Positions 48,011 through 57,362 are shown, counted from the first letter of the stretch. The stretch: DNA of 64,000 bases from Cobetia sp. cqz5-12 (GCF_016495405.1 NZ_CP044522.1:2447876-2511875); one strand, 5' to 3'. Notes: a model not told the origin generated them from the sequence alone. Made by a program: numbers and translations.

Positions 48011-50170
48011 TCACAGCAAGGCGCACTCGCCTTGCCATTCGAGACGCTCGCCTGCCACGCTCACCGCATGCTGCTGGCCGGGCGTCAGCGCGACGGCGAG
48101 ACGGTGTCGAGTGCCATCGCGCAGCTCGAGCGCCAGCACACAGGCCTCATCACACTCCTGAAGCAGCTGAAGCTTGAGGACACGGGGACGCGCCTCACTG
48201 GCGATCTCACGCGCTTCCTCAAAGACACCGTGTGTCTCGATGACACAGGCCACCGTCTGCGAAGAGGCCTGAGAGCGCAGCATCAGATAGGGCTCATCGC
48301 GCAGATTGCGCTCGGGGTCATTCGCCCCGATGACGCCCTGGACCAGCGTGGCAGGCGCGGTGCACACCATGTGCGCGGTGACGAAGTGGTTCTCCTGCAA
48401 CCAGGTGACTGCCTGCGAGACGCCCGCCGCCTGCTCCGCGCCGGACGCCATCTTCCACAGATGCTGGTAACCATTGGCTGCACCCAATGCCGTGGGTGAG
48501 GCCTGCTGCTCGAGCGCCGGCTCTGCCATCATCAGTTGCCCCTGATAATGCAAGGGGTAGTCATAGCGATGCGTGCCATCACTTCGTGCCTGCATCAGGT
48601 CCACGACCAGCGGCTCGGCCATCTCCGGCAGCGAGACCAGCAGCAGGCTGCGGGTGAGCACCACGCCCGGCACGTATTCCCGAAGCCGCGCCCGAACCAT
48701 CTGCAGACGCGGATCAGTCGTGTCAAAGGCGTCGAGTTCCCCGTGATATTCACAGGCGCGCGCGGTGTCCAGTCCATGGTGTGAGGTTTCATCCACGACC
48801 AGGGTGTTGTGCGCCACGCTCTGCTTCGCGTAGGAACGGTTCTCCGGCGTGTAGCGGCCACCGAATTTCGGTTCGATATTGACCCAGCGACTGAAGCCAT
48901 AGTCGGTCAGGACTTCGTGCTGGCCGTTGTGATAACCGAAGTGCAGGCCATCGAAGTGACCATGGTCGAGCGCCGAGTGCAGCGTGGGATCACTGCCATG
49001 CTGGCCGAAGGCCAGATACACCATGGTTTCCGCACCGCTCGCCGAAGGCGCACGCAGGATGGCCAGACCGCCCGCATTGCCCTCGCGACCATCGGAAATG
49101 AATTGACTGGCGCGTGGGCCGGGGGCCCGTGACGCCGTCTCGGCGAATTCCGCCAGCGACAGACTGCCACCACACAGCGGCAGGCGTTCGACCTTGTCGC
49201 GGATCAGACCCGCCACTGCCGGATTGAGTCGCGTGTCGTCGTAATGCTTGAGCAGCGTGGCGGCGCCCAGCATCGCGCCCTCATCGATCAGCCCCATGGT
49301 TCTTGAGCTGTCATTGAGCGCCAGGAAACGGCCATCGGGGAACGCGACCTCCTGCAGACACAGGATCGCCTTGCGAATGATCTGATCACGATGATCATGG
49401 ATGTCCGGCCGCACGCCACTGTTCACCAATGCCTCGGCGAAGAGCACCATCGGCCTGAGGGCGAAGCGGTGGTAATAGGGGCCTTCCAGGTAATAGCCGT
49501 CCGGCGAGAACAGCTGGTCGAGCTGGGCGAGAAAGCCGCCGCTGACGCCATCGCGGGCATTGCCGAGCAATGACTGCTCCACCAGCGCCTCGTCTCCCAG
49601 TACCAGCCCGGCAATCCCCGCCGCCGCCACGGACCAGATGCCATGGTTGTGCACCACATCGAAATCGTGAGCGTTCTGCACCACCAGCAGGTCGATCATC
49701 GGACGCAACAGATGCGCTTCGATCTGCTCACGCTCCGCCTCAGGCAATTCGGAGCGGATATTGCCGTAGGCATCCGCGGCGTACAGCAGCCACATCCCCT
49801 CGTTCAGACACTGGTGAAACAGCTTGCCCGGCGGATTGCTGTCCCTGGAGACGTGGGCGGGCAGCGCTTCATAGATCTCGGCATATCCCAGCAACAGGCC
49901 ACGCACGAATTCGAGATAGCGCTCATCATGTGTCACCAGCCACAGCTGAGAGGCCAGATTGACGTGCTGATAGTTGAGCTTGTGGCGTGCATGCTCTTCT
50001 CCGCCCGCCTCACCCTGCCCGGGAATGCACAGAGGTGCCGAGAGCACCGACGCCAGGCTCGTCTCGGCTTGTGCCAGCCGGCGTGCCAGCAGTCCGCTCC
50101 TGTCCTGCGATTGATGGGCCTGGCGCAGCGCCGTCAGTGCTGCGCGATCCAATAGCAATGTCTGTTCCAT
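48011..50170 (-). CDS. Oligoalginate lyase, PL17 family (copy B)
   Basis: A 719-residue paralogue of the neighbouring lyase, with the same two-domain layout: HNHG (Asn175-His176), GYYLEGPYYHRF (Tyr232) and LTDYGFSRW (Tyr424). All three positions are offset by exactly 26 from the Alg17c residues Asn201/His202, Tyr258 and Tyr450. It starts at MEQTLLLDRAAL (50170) with no signal peptide and hence should be cytoplasmic. A longer open frame upstream overlaps the SDR gene and is not credible. The two copies may differ in preference for mannuronate or guluronate ends; that is inference. Confidence 0.9.
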   Translation of the reverse strand: MEQTLLLDRAALTALRQAHQSQDRSGLLARRLAQAETSLASVLSAPLCIPGQGEAGGEEHARHKLNYQHVNLASQLWLVTHDERYLEFVRGLLLGYAEIYEALPAHVSRDSNPPGKLFHQCLNEGMWLLYAADAYGNIRSELPEAEREQIEAHLLRPMIDLLVVQNAHDFDVVHNHGIWSVAAAGIAGLVLGDEALVEQSLLGNARDGVSGGFLAQLDQLFSPDGYYLEGPYYHRFALRPMVLFAEALVNSGVRPDIHDHRDQIIRKAILCLQEVAFPDGRFLALNDSSRTMGLIDEGAMLGAATLLKHYDDTRLNPAVAGLIRDKVERLPLCGGSLSLAEFAETASRAPGPRASQFISDGREGNAGGLAILRAPSASGAETMVYLAFGQHGSDPTLHSALDHGHFDGLHFGYHNGQHEVLTDYGFSRWVNIEPKFGGRYTPENRSYAKQSVAHNTLVVDETSHHGLDTARACEYHGELDAFDTTDPRLQMVRARLREYVPGVVLTRSLLLVSLPEMAEPLVVDLMQARSDGTHRYDYPLHYQGQLMMAEPALEQQASPTALGAANGYQHLWKMASGAEQAAGVSQAVTWLQENHFVTAHMVCTAPATLVQGVIGANDPERNLRDEPYLMLRSQASSQTVACVIETHGVFEEAREIASEARPRVLKLQLLQECDEACVLALELRDGTRHRLAVALTPGQQHAVSVAGERLEWQGECALL

Positions 50171-50307
50171 GGCGTGGCCACTCGTGATGATGGTTGGCGT
50201 GTCGTCTCGATGCCCGACAGCACGTCGGGCGTCCCTGGTTGGCACAGTCTCGTCCGGCCCCGCGACGCCAGAGGACGCAGAGATTGCCTGAGCACGTATT
50301 GACGAAC

Positions 50308-51081
50308 TCACGGACACATCTGTCCACCATTGACGTCGATCACCTGGCCGGTGACATAACCACTGGCCGCATGCGAGGCGAGATAGAGGTAGGTCGGCGC
50401 CATTTCCTGGCACTCGCCGAAGCGCCCCATGGCGATGCTGCCGGCGATGGTCTGCTTGAGCGCATCGCTCTTGTCGGCATGGAAGGCCGTATCGATGGTG
50501 CCCGGCGCCACGGTATTGAAGCGGATGCTGTCCTTGGTGAATTCCTTGACCCAGTTGCGATGCAGGTTGTGCACCATCGCCTTGCTGCCACCGTAGAGGC
50601 AGGCGCCCAGGCCACCACCTTCACGCCCCGCGATCGACCCGGTCGTGATCACGCTGCTGCTCTGTCCGGACTGGCGGGCCGAGGCGCGCAGCGGCTCAAT
50701 CGCGAAGCGCGTCACCATCACCACCGAGCGAATGTTGAGGTCGATGACATTGTCGAAGAAGTCATCGTCAATGCTCTCGAGCCCCTGGCGCCCGCCAAGA
50801 CCGCCGGCATTGTTGACCAGCACGTCCAGCCCGCCCATGGCCTCGACGGCCTGCTTCACCAGCGCCTCGCACTGAGCCGTCTCGCGTACGTCCGCCTGCA
50901 GATAGAACACGCGTCCCGGCTCGGAAAGTTCGTTCAGCAATGACTCGGCCTGAGACGGGCTCCGACTACCGTGCAACACGACCTTGGCGCCTGCCGCCAG
51001 GAAGGCTCGCGCCACCTCAAGCCCGATGCCTGCAGTGGAACCGGTCACCAATACACGTCTGTCCTTGAGATCTTCAAACAT
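50308..51081 (-). CDS. DEH reductase (SDR family, DehR-like)
   Basis: The 257-residue classical SDR has the NAD(P) loop VLVTGSTAGIGLEVARAF, NNAGG, catalytic Ser in SSVITTGSIAG and the Tyr-x3-Lys in CLYGGSKAM. Next to kdgF and two oligoalginate lyases it should reduce 4-deoxy-L-erythro-5-hexoseulose uronate (DEH) to 2-keto-3-deoxygluconate (KDG). AGGAG 8 bases upstream sets the start. KDG kinase and KDPG aldolase genes are not in the window and must lie elsewhere. Confidence 0.87.
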   Translation of the reverse strand: MFEDLKDRRVLVTGSTAGIGLEVARAFLAAGAKVVLHGSRSPSQAESLLNELSEPGRVFYLQADVRETAQCEALVKQAVEAMGGLDVLVNNAGGLGGRQGLESIDDDFFDNVIDLNIRSVVMVTRFAIEPLRASARQSGQSSSVITTGSIAGREGGGLGACLYGGSKAMVHNLHRNWVKEFTKDSIRFNTVAPGTIDTAFHADKSDALKQTIAGSIAMGRFGECQEMAPTYLYLASHAASGYVTGQVIDVNGGQMCP

Positions 51082-51091
51082 CACGACACTC

Positions 51092-51180
51092 CTGAAATTG
51101 TGGAATGAAATCGGGGGTATGGTGGGCATCGGTGGCCCCGGCACAACGGCCATCACCCATCAATAAATAAAGTCTTATTT
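51092..51180 (-). promoter_or_regulatory. dehR promoter region with a weak IclR-box and an AT-rich palindrome
   Basis: At 51092-51111 the minus strand matches the 20-base core of the locus motif at about 15 positions, close to the dehR start. Further up, AAATAA (51165-51170) and TTATTT (51175-51180) form an inverted repeat with a 4-base spacer in a strikingly AT-rich pocket, likely containing the -10 region. Confidence 0.45.
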
Positions 51181-51246
51181 AGATAAATCGCATCATTTAG
51201 GGCGCCAGAGTGCCGACCCGGGCCAGAGCCCGAGAGCGGCGTAACG

Positions 51247-51591
51247 TCACGGTGTCAGCATGTCATCGCGGCGCGGAGAGAAGAGATCGATCACCACACT
51301 CTCAGACTCCAGCGCCACGGCGCCATGCAGGGTGTGATGCGGTGCGACGAAGGCATCGCCCGGCCCGAGCCGGCGCTTCTCGCCGTCAAGCTCGATCTCG
51401 AATGCGCCCTGCACGACGTAGCCGATCTGGTCATGAATCTCGTGCTGATGGGGCGTGCCGACGGCACCGAGGTCGAACTTGACGCATACGGCCATCAGGT
51501 CCGGGGTGTGGGCGACGATCTTGCGCTGGATGCCCGGCTCGACATCCTGCCAATCATGCTCATCGTCGATGAAGAAACTGCTTGCGTTCAT
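51247..51591 (-). CDS. kdgF: KdgF, unsaturated uronate ring-opening cupin
   Basis: A 114-residue single-domain cupin. Metal ligands His48, His50, Gln55 and His89 (PHQHEIHDQ and PHHTLHG) have the same spacing as His46, His48, Gln53 and His87 of characterised KdgF; Asp102 and Phe104 also fit the known pocket. KdgF speeds conversion of 4,5-unsaturated monouronates to linear ketonised sugars (DEH), the step between oligoalginate lyase and DehR. AGGGAG lies 8 bases upstream of the start at 51591. First gene of the minus-strand alginate series and divergent from the IclR regulator. Confidence 0.93.
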   Translation of the reverse strand: MNASSFFIDDEHDWQDVEPGIQRKIVAHTPDLMAVCVKFDLGAVGTPHQHEIHDQIGYVVQGAFEIELDGEKRRLGPGDAFVAPHHTLHGAVALESESVVIDLFSPRRDDMLTP

Positions 51592-51690
51592 CGCTGTTGC
51601 TCCCTGCTGGCTGGTTGTCCCATCCTTGGACGCTCCCCCTGACCTGACTGTCACGCCATTTCGGGGAGACACCGTCGATTGAGACATCAA

Positions 51691-51750
51691 TCTGAAATGG
51701 TGTTTTGAAAACCTAGCAGGGGATTTTTATTTTTGAAACAGCATTTCATT
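51691..51750. promoter_or_regulatory. Two IclR/KdgR-type boxes between kdgF and the regulator gene
   Basis: Box C (51691-51711), read on the minus strand, is TTTTCAAAACACCATTTCAG; box A (51730-51750, plus strand) contains TTGAAACAGCATTTCATT. Both resemble the KdgR consensus built on TGAAA and TTTCA halves, and match the box before the PL7 gene. They lie 100 bases upstream of kdgF and 170 bases upstream of the regulator start. The rest of 51592-51918 has no gene. Confidence 0.72.
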
Positions 51751-51918
51751 CCCTTTTAGACTTTTAGACCGTTCCACAATGATGGGCCGTCGTCATCTCC
51801 GGGAGCAGCCCCGGAGCCAGAATGGACGACAGGCGTTGTGGCTGCGGGGGCCGAGGGTGTAAAAGCGATGGCAGGTGTTCTAAAATCGAGTTTCAATAAA
51901 TTCAGAATAAGGGATCTC

Positions 51919-52719
51919 ATGTCTTCAGAAACCCGGGCTTCCGAAGCCAAGGTCGACAACGTCACCGCGGTGATGAAGGTGATGGCCGTGCTGGAGGGGC
52001 TGGACATCGACCATGAATCCAGCCTTGCCGAGCTGTCCCAGCGAGCCATGATGTCGAAAAGCACCGCATATCGGTTTCTTCAGACACTCAGGAATCTTGG
52101 TTATGTCGCCCAGGATGGCGAGAGCGAGAAATATCGCCTGACCATGAAAGCCTTTGTGCTGGGTAGCTCTGCGCTGGGGAACATGGACCTGATCAAGATG
52201 GCGGACCCCGACATGGCCGCCCTGTCACAATTGACCCGGGAAGCGGTTCACCTCGGCACTCTGGATGCCAGCACCGGGGAAATCGTCTATGTCCACAAAT
52301 ACAATTCGCACTTCAACCTGTGCATGAATACCCGCATCGGCGACCGTTGCCCCGCGCATACCACCGCCATGGGCAAGGCGCTGATGTCGCGCATGACCGA
52401 AGCCCAGCTTGAGCACCTTCTGACGCTGCAACCACTGGCGCCGCGTACCGAGCGCACGCTGACCTCGCGTCAGGCGCTGGATGAACAGCTTGCCCAGGCA
52501 CGTGATAGCGGCCTGGCGGAAGATCTCGAGGAAATGGACGCCGGAGTGTGCTGTTTCGCGACCCCGATTCTCGATCATACCGGCAAGGCCATTGCAGCCC
52601 TGAGCATGTCGATCCCCACCATTCGCTACCACCAGGACATTACCCTGACGTACAAGGACAACCTGTGTGAAGCTGGGCGAAATATCTCACGCCAACTGGG
52701 CTGGAAGGAAACGGATTGA
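51919..52719 (+). CDS. IclR-family regulator of alginate use (KdgR-like)
   Basis: The 266-residue protein has an N-terminal winged HTH (SLAELSQRAMMSKSTAYRFLQTLRNLGYVAQD) and the IclR effector domain (REAVHLGTLDASTGEIVYVHK, CPAHTTAMGKALMS, FATPILDHTGKAIAALSMSIP). KdgR repressors of this family sense KDG. AAGGGA 6 bases upstream supports the start at 51919. It is divergent to kdgF and lies before the PL7 gene; the shared boxes suggest it controls both. Confidence 0.92.
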   Translation: MSSETRASEAKVDNVTAVMKVMAVLEGLDIDHESSLAELSQRAMMSKSTAYRFLQTLRNLGYVAQDGESEKYRLTMKAFVLGSSALGNMDLIKMADPDMAALSQLTREAVHLGTLDASTGEIVYVHKYNSHFNLCMNTRIGDRCPAHTTAMGKALMSRMTEAQLEHLLTLQPLAPRTERTLTSRQALDEQLAQARDSGLAEDLEEMDAGVCCFATPILDHTGKAIAALSMSIPTIRYHQDITLTYKDNLCEAGRNISRQLGWKETD

Positions 52720-53169
52720 GACACGCATCACCCCTGAATGACGACAGGTAGCGCTTCGCTATCCGACACGCAGCGTGCAAGTCATTGCTCGCCAATCGTC
52801 TGACATCCATGGAGGGATGTCACAGCGTGAAAGAGTCTCCATTGCCATACCGTTGTCGGCATGCCAGCACTCCATGCCAGCAATTCGTATCGACACCCAG
52901 TGCCACCCCTTCTCCATTCTCTTCAGGCAACTGCTCACTCTCTTCTTGCGTGAGGCGGTCAAGCCTTGTCTTCATTCAGCGTCCACCATGGCGAAACCAC
53001 CATGCATGACCAATGTATGATATGGAAATTCAAGAAAATGCATTGATATGATTTTTTCCTTATCAATCATTGAGATGCCAACAGCGATACCTTTCCTCTC
53101 TCATGACTGAAAGCACGATCCTACCTCTCAGATCACCACATAACCCTCTGTAAAATATTGGAAATCCAC

Positions 53170-53190
53170 TTTTCAAAACGCTATTTCATT
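53170..53190 (+). promoter_or_regulatory. IclR/KdgR-type box upstream of the PL7 alginate lyase
   Basis: The 21 bases contain TTTTCAAAACGCTATTTCA, matching box C at 18 and box A at 16 of 21 positions. It is about 100 bases upstream of the lyase start. The 52720-53287 spacer is otherwise gene-free; its right half is AT-rich and holds the lyase promoter. Confidence 0.7.
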
Positions 53191-53287
53191 TCAGACAACA
53201 ATCGTCTTGACAGTCATGATCAACTGGCTCTAGCCTTCGACTGCCATCTTGGCACTCACCCCATAAGCATAAAAAAGGCTTGAGACC

Positions 53288-54346
53288 ATGTGTAATACTC
53301 GGGTACGCCACCCCTTGGTGACAGCATTTCTCCTTGCTGCCAGTGCAGGTATCATTTCATCGCCAAGTACTGCCAATGACACTCCCCCCGGAGAGACATT
53401 CGATCTCAGCACCTGGAAGCTGACACTGCCGATGGACGCCGACGGCAATGGCAAGGTGGATGAAATCAAGGTGTCAGACCTTCAGAGCTATCGTCACTCT
53501 GACTATTTCTATCTCGATGACGACAACAACATGGTATTCGTGACACCCAACAGTGCCTTCACGACCCCGAATTCCAGCAATGCCCGCACGGAACTGCGCC
53601 AGATGCTACGCGGTACCGACACCAGCATCGGTACCCATGACCCGAAGAACAACTTCGCACTCGCCTCGCATGGAAAGGCCGATGAATTCGCGCAGATTGG
53701 CGGTTATCTAGAGGCCACGTTGCGCGTGGAACATGTTGCGGAACGCTCGAAGAAACCAGACAGGAAGTCAGCCTATTCGGTGGTCATCGGCCAGATACAT
53801 GCTGGCAAGGACCAGGCATTGATGGAGGCGAATGAGGGCTTTGGGCATGGCAACGAGCCACTCAAGATCTTCTACAAGAAGCTGCCGGATCAGGACACTG
53901 GCTCGGTGTTCTGGAACTACGAGAAGAATCTCGCCAAGGAAGATCCCAAACGCACGGATGTCAGCTATGCGGTATGGGGCAACGACTGGAGCAGCAACGC
54001 TGATCCCGGCAAGGAAGGCATTTCGCTGGGCGAGACCTTCAGCTACAAGGTCGAGGTCAAGGGCGACATCATGCATCTGACCTTCAATTCGCAAGGCCAT
54101 CCGACACGCAATTTCGAGATCAATCTTGCCGACAATGTCGATGCCAACGGCAAGGAGGATACAGATGACCTTCCGGCGGGCTACGCCGGTGACTGGATGT
54201 ACTTCAAGGCGGGTTCCTACAACCAGTGCAATACCAAGTCCAGTTCCAATGCCTGTGAAGGCACGGGCGTATGGGAAACCGACAAGGCCAATGGCGACTA
54301 CGCCAAGGTGGTCTTCTCTGAGCTGAAAAGCGGCAAGATCCAGTGA
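53288..54346 (+). CDS. Secreted alginate lyase, PL7 family
   Basis: A 352-residue beta-jelly-roll lyase with all three PL7 motifs: ARTELRQ (Arg100 to Arg104), GQIHAG (Gln169, His171) and YFKAGSYNQ (Tyr305 to Gln313; catalytic Tyr311). The Ile of QIH is usually linked to polyguluronate or mixed specificity, QVH to polymannuronate. An N-terminal signal peptide ends near SPSTA (about residue 29), so it is exported and cuts alginate endolytically outside the cell. No carbohydrate-binding module is present. Separate unit with an IclR-type box upstream. Confidence 0.94.
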   Translation: MCNTRVRHPLVTAFLLAASAGIISSPSTANDTPPGETFDLSTWKLTLPMDADGNGKVDEIKVSDLQSYRHSDYFYLDDDNNMVFVTPNSAFTTPNSSNARTELRQMLRGTDTSIGTHDPKNNFALASHGKADEFAQIGGYLEATLRVEHVAERSKKPDRKSAYSVVIGQIHAGKDQALMEANEGFGHGNEPLKIFYKKLPDQDTGSVFWNYEKNLAKEDPKRTDVSYAVWGNDWSSNADPGKEGISLGETFSYKVEVKGDIMHLTFNSQGHPTRNFEINLADNVDANGKEDTDDLPAGYAGDWMYFKAGSYNQCNTKSSSNACEGTGVWETDKANGDYAKVVFSELKSGKIQ

Positions 54347-54975
54347 CGAAAGATTTAACTGATCAGACGCAGTAGAGTTGAGACGCCCAAGGAATGAGAC
54401 CCGCGTGAGAACACGAGTCTCGCTAGGGGTTGCCACTCATTCTCTTGAGCCAAGGCCATGTCTCTTCAGCCAGAGGCATGTCGCCCTCTTCCCCCTGGTT
54501 TGTCAGAAGCCTTACCTCTGGCAATCCAGGGGGAGTTGCGTTGCCGATGACCAGGGCACACGACACTGTCCATTTCCCCCTGGCTTGTCTCTCCTTCCTG
54601 CCGTTCTCTTCTCACTCCACCTTTCTTCTCTCTCATCTCTTCTCGCTCTCATCCCTACAGTCTTCTTCATCTCGACCCTCTCCTCCTCGACGCAATGAGC
54701 GTATCGCTACCCTTGCCCTACCCTACCTATCGGAGAAAGGCGTCGAGGAGCCTGCGAGGGGTGTCAGTGATCGCCCTCAAACTGCTGCGAGCGACAGGTT
54801 GACGTAAAACGCAAAGTATCTGGCGCGTTCTGATCATCTCGCTGCCCCCAACTTCACGACACTGTGTTCAACAAAGGCGCAGAGGCGATGCGACCGGGGC
54901 GTGCAAGTTGACGTCTGGGTGACATGGCCGCTGCGACTTACCGCAGACAAGTGTCCTGACACGTGAGGCCCGACG
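54347..54975. other. Gene-free spacer with hairpin and polypyrimidine tract
   Basis: After the lyase there is a stem GAGAC/GTCTC with inner CGTG/CACG (54396-54421), a possible transcript end. TTCCCCCTGG occurs at 54489 and again at about 54573, and the first can pair with CCAGGGGGA at 54526-54534. From about 54575 to 54695 the plus strand is strongly C/T-rich. The cdhC promoter should lie in the last 200 bases; no clear -35/-10 pair stands out. Confidence 0.5.
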
Positions 54976-55911
54976 ATGAATCGCAAGACTATCCTGACAT
55001 GCGCCATCACTGGCGCGGGTGATACCGCCAGCAAGAACCCGAATGTTCCGGTGACGCCGAAGCAGATCGCCGATGACTGCATCGCGGCCGCCAAGGCCGG
55101 TGCCAGCGTGGCCCACATTCACGTGCGTGACCCGGAGACTGGCGGCATCAGCCACTCTACCGAACACTTCCGTGAAGTCATGGACCGTGTGCGTTCAGCC
55201 GATACCGACATCGTCATGAACATCACCGCAGGTGGCGGCGGCGACTGGATTCCGGACGTCAACGACCCGACCCGTGGCGGCCCGGGCACTGACATCCAGA
55301 CCCCGGCCGAGCGTCACGCGCCGATCCAGGAACTGCTGCCGGAACTGTGCACCCTGGACTGCGGTAGCCTGAACTTCGGCGACATGGTCTACATCAACAC
55401 CGCTGACTGGCTGCGCGAGCACGCTCGTCTGGTGCAGGCGGCTGGCGTCAAGCCGGAGCTCGAGTGTTTCGATCTGGGCCACGTCTGGTTCGCCCGTCAG
55501 CTGCAGCAGGAAGGCCTGCTCGACGACGACCTGCTGTTCCAGCTGTGCCTGGGCATTCCGTGGGGCGCAGAAGCCGACACCGAAACCATGCTGACCATGA
55601 AGAACAAGCTGCCGACCAACTCCAACTGGGCAGCCTTCGGTATCGGTCGCATGCAGATGCCGATGGTCGCACAGGCCGTGCTGCTGGGCGGTCACGCTCG
55701 CGTCGGTCTCGAAGACAACCTCTATCTGTCCAAGGGCGTGATGGCGACCAATGCGCAGCTGGTCGAGAAGTCCTCTGGCATCATCGAGAACTTGGGCTCC
55801 AGCGTGATGACGCCGGCCGAGACTCGCGCCTTCCTCAAGCTGCGTGATCCGTCCACCGGCAAGACCGCCGGCGACGTGGCAGCCCTCGAAACCGCTGGAG
55901 GTGTCGCATGA
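54976..55911 (+). CDS. cdhC: 3-dehydrocarnitine cleavage enzyme (BKACE family)
   Basis: The 311-residue BKACE/Kce-type protein has the zinc-binding AHIHVRDPETG (His47, His49) and the strings GGGGDWIPDVNDPTRGG and ELECFDLGHVWF. BKACE enzymes condense a beta-keto acid with acetyl-CoA to give acetoacetate and a new CoA ester. Next to carnitine dehydrogenase and a thioesterase, the substrate should be 3-dehydrocarnitine and the product betainyl-CoA. It overlaps cdhA by 4 bases. The start at 54976 is preceded by GAGG. Confidence 0.92.
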   Translation: MNRKTILTCAITGAGDTASKNPNVPVTPKQIADDCIAAAKAGASVAHIHVRDPETGGISHSTEHFREVMDRVRSADTDIVMNITAGGGGDWIPDVNDPTRGGPGTDIQTPAERHAPIQELLPELCTLDCGSLNFGDMVYINTADWLREHARLVQAAGVKPELECFDLGHVWFARQLQQEGLLDDDLLFQLCLGIPWGAEADTETMLTMKNKLPTNSNWAAFGIGRMQMPMVAQAVLLGGHARVGLEDNLYLSKGVMATNAQLVEKSSGIIENLGSSVMTPAETRAFLKLRDPSTGKTAGDVAALETAGGVA

Positions 55912-56861
55912 GCCAGTTATCTGTCGTAGGAACCGGTGTCATCGGCAACGGCTGGATCTCCCGTGCACTCGCCAATGGCTGGGACGTGGTCGCCTTTGAT
56001 CCGGCCCCGGACGCCGAAGCCCGCACACGCGCCTTCGTCGAGAACGCCTGGCATGCGCTGGAGAAGGATGGCCTGGCAGAAGGTGCTTCCGTCGAGCGGC
56101 TGCGCTTTGCCGCGACCCTCGAGGAAGCTGTCGTTGGTGCTGATCTGATCCAGGAAAACGTGCCAGAGCGTCTGCCGCTCAAGCAGGAAATCCTCAGCGC
56201 CATCGATGCCGCGGCTGAAGAGCACGTCGTGATCGGCTCTTCCACCTCCGGCTTCAAGCCGACCGATCTGCAGCAGAACTGCAAGAAGGCGCCGGGTCGC
56301 GTCATCGTCGCGCACCCGTTCAACCCGGTCTATCTGCTGCCGCTGGTCGAACTGGTGGGCGGCGAGCACACCTCTCCGGCACTGCTGGAAGGTGCCCGTG
56401 ACGACTATCAAGCACTGGCCATGCGTCCGCTGATCGTGCGTCGCGAGATCGAAGGTCACATCGCGGACCGCCTGATGGAAGCGCTCTGGCGTGAAGCCCT
56501 GCACCTGGTCAACGATGGCGTCGCCACCACCGAAGAGATCGACGCGGCTGTCGTCTATGGCTGTGGTCTGCGCTGGTCACTGATGGGCACCTTCCTGACC
56601 TTCCACCTCGCCGGCGGCGAGCCGGGCATGCGTCACATGCTCGAACAGTTCGGCCCGGCCCTGAAACTGCCGTGGACCAAACTCGAAGCGCCGGAGCTGA
56701 CCGACGAGCTGATCGACAAGGTCGTGGAAGGCTGCGAATACCAGGCGGCAGGTCGCCCGGTTGCCGAGCTGGATCGTCGTCGCGATGACTTCCTGGTCGA
56801 GCTCTTGAGCCTGACCCGCAAGTACTGGCCGGAAGCCGAAGGCCTTGAGGGACGTATCTGA
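55908..56861 (+). CDS. cdhA: L-carnitine dehydrogenase
   Basis: A 317-residue 3-hydroxyacyl-CoA dehydrogenase-like protein: NAD loop VVGTGVIGNGWISRALA, catalytic region SSTSGFKPTDL and VAHPFNPVYLLPLVELVGG, C-terminal helical domain with CGLRWSLMGTF. It oxidises L-carnitine to 3-dehydrocarnitine. The length agrees with known carnitine dehydrogenases (about 320), and the family identity is fixed by both neighbours. Its stop and the next start share one base. Confidence 0.93.
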   Translation: MSQLSVVGTGVIGNGWISRALANGWDVVAFDPAPDAEARTRAFVENAWHALEKDGLAEGASVERLRFAATLEEAVVGADLIQENVPERLPLKQEILSAIDAAAEEHVVIGSSTSGFKPTDLQQNCKKAPGRVIVAHPFNPVYLLPLVELVGGEHTSPALLEGARDDYQALAMRPLIVRREIEGHIADRLMEALWREALHLVNDGVATTEEIDAAVVYGCGLRWSLMGTFLTFHLAGGEPGMRHMLEQFGPALKLPWTKLEAPELTDELIDKVVEGCEYQAAGRPVAELDRRRDDFLVELLSLTRKYWPEAEGLEGRI

Positions 56862-57328
56862 TGGACCTGCTCGAGATCACGGTGCCGCATGAGTGGGTCG
56901 ACTACAACGGCCACATGAACGATGCCGAATACGCGCGCGCCTTTTCGATGGCCGTCGAAGCGCTGATGGAGCACGTGGGCCTGGATGCCGACGGTCGTCG
57001 CGAACACGACCTGACCATCTACACCCTGGAGACGCATCTGTGCTATCTGGCGGAAGCGCACGAAGGCCAGACACTCAAGGTCAAGGTGCTGCTGCTGGAC
57101 CATGACGCCAAGCGTCAACACGTGCTGTTCACTCTGACCGATGCCGACGGCGGCGAGATTGCCACCAGCGAGCAGATGTTGATGGCGATGAGCATCAGTG
57201 GCGGTCGTCCGACGCCCTGCCCGGAATCGGTAGCGGAGCGCATCGCCGCCCTGCCCCAACCGGCTGGAGAGGATGACTGGCCCAAGGCGGCCGGCCGCCG
57301 TATCGGGATCCGTCGCAAGACGGCCTGA
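56861..57328 (+). CDS. cdhB: Betainyl-CoA thioesterase (hotdog fold)
   Basis: A 155-residue 4HBT-type hotdog thioesterase with the catalytic region VDYNGHMNDAEYARAF. In the carnitine pathway it hydrolyses betainyl-CoA to glycine betaine, a key osmoprotectant, and CoA. It is the last gene of cdhCAB (start overlaps the cdhA stop, TGATG), followed by a terminator hairpin. Confidence 0.88.
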   Translation: MDLLEITVPHEWVDYNGHMNDAEYARAFSMAVEALMEHVGLDADGRREHDLTIYTLETHLCYLAEAHEGQTLKVKVLLLDHDAKRQHVLFTLTDADGGEIATSEQMLMAMSISGGRPTPCPESVAERIAALPQPAGEDDWPKAAGRRIGIRRKTA

Positions 57329-57362
57329 CACGGGCGCACCGATATTGCCAAGGGATAGACCG

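Noticed and set aside
54378..54807. Two overlapping frames (106 and 125 codons) between PL7 and cdhC
   Set aside because: They translate the polypyrimidine tract (Ser/Leu/Phe-rich), lack ribosome sites and resemble no protein family.
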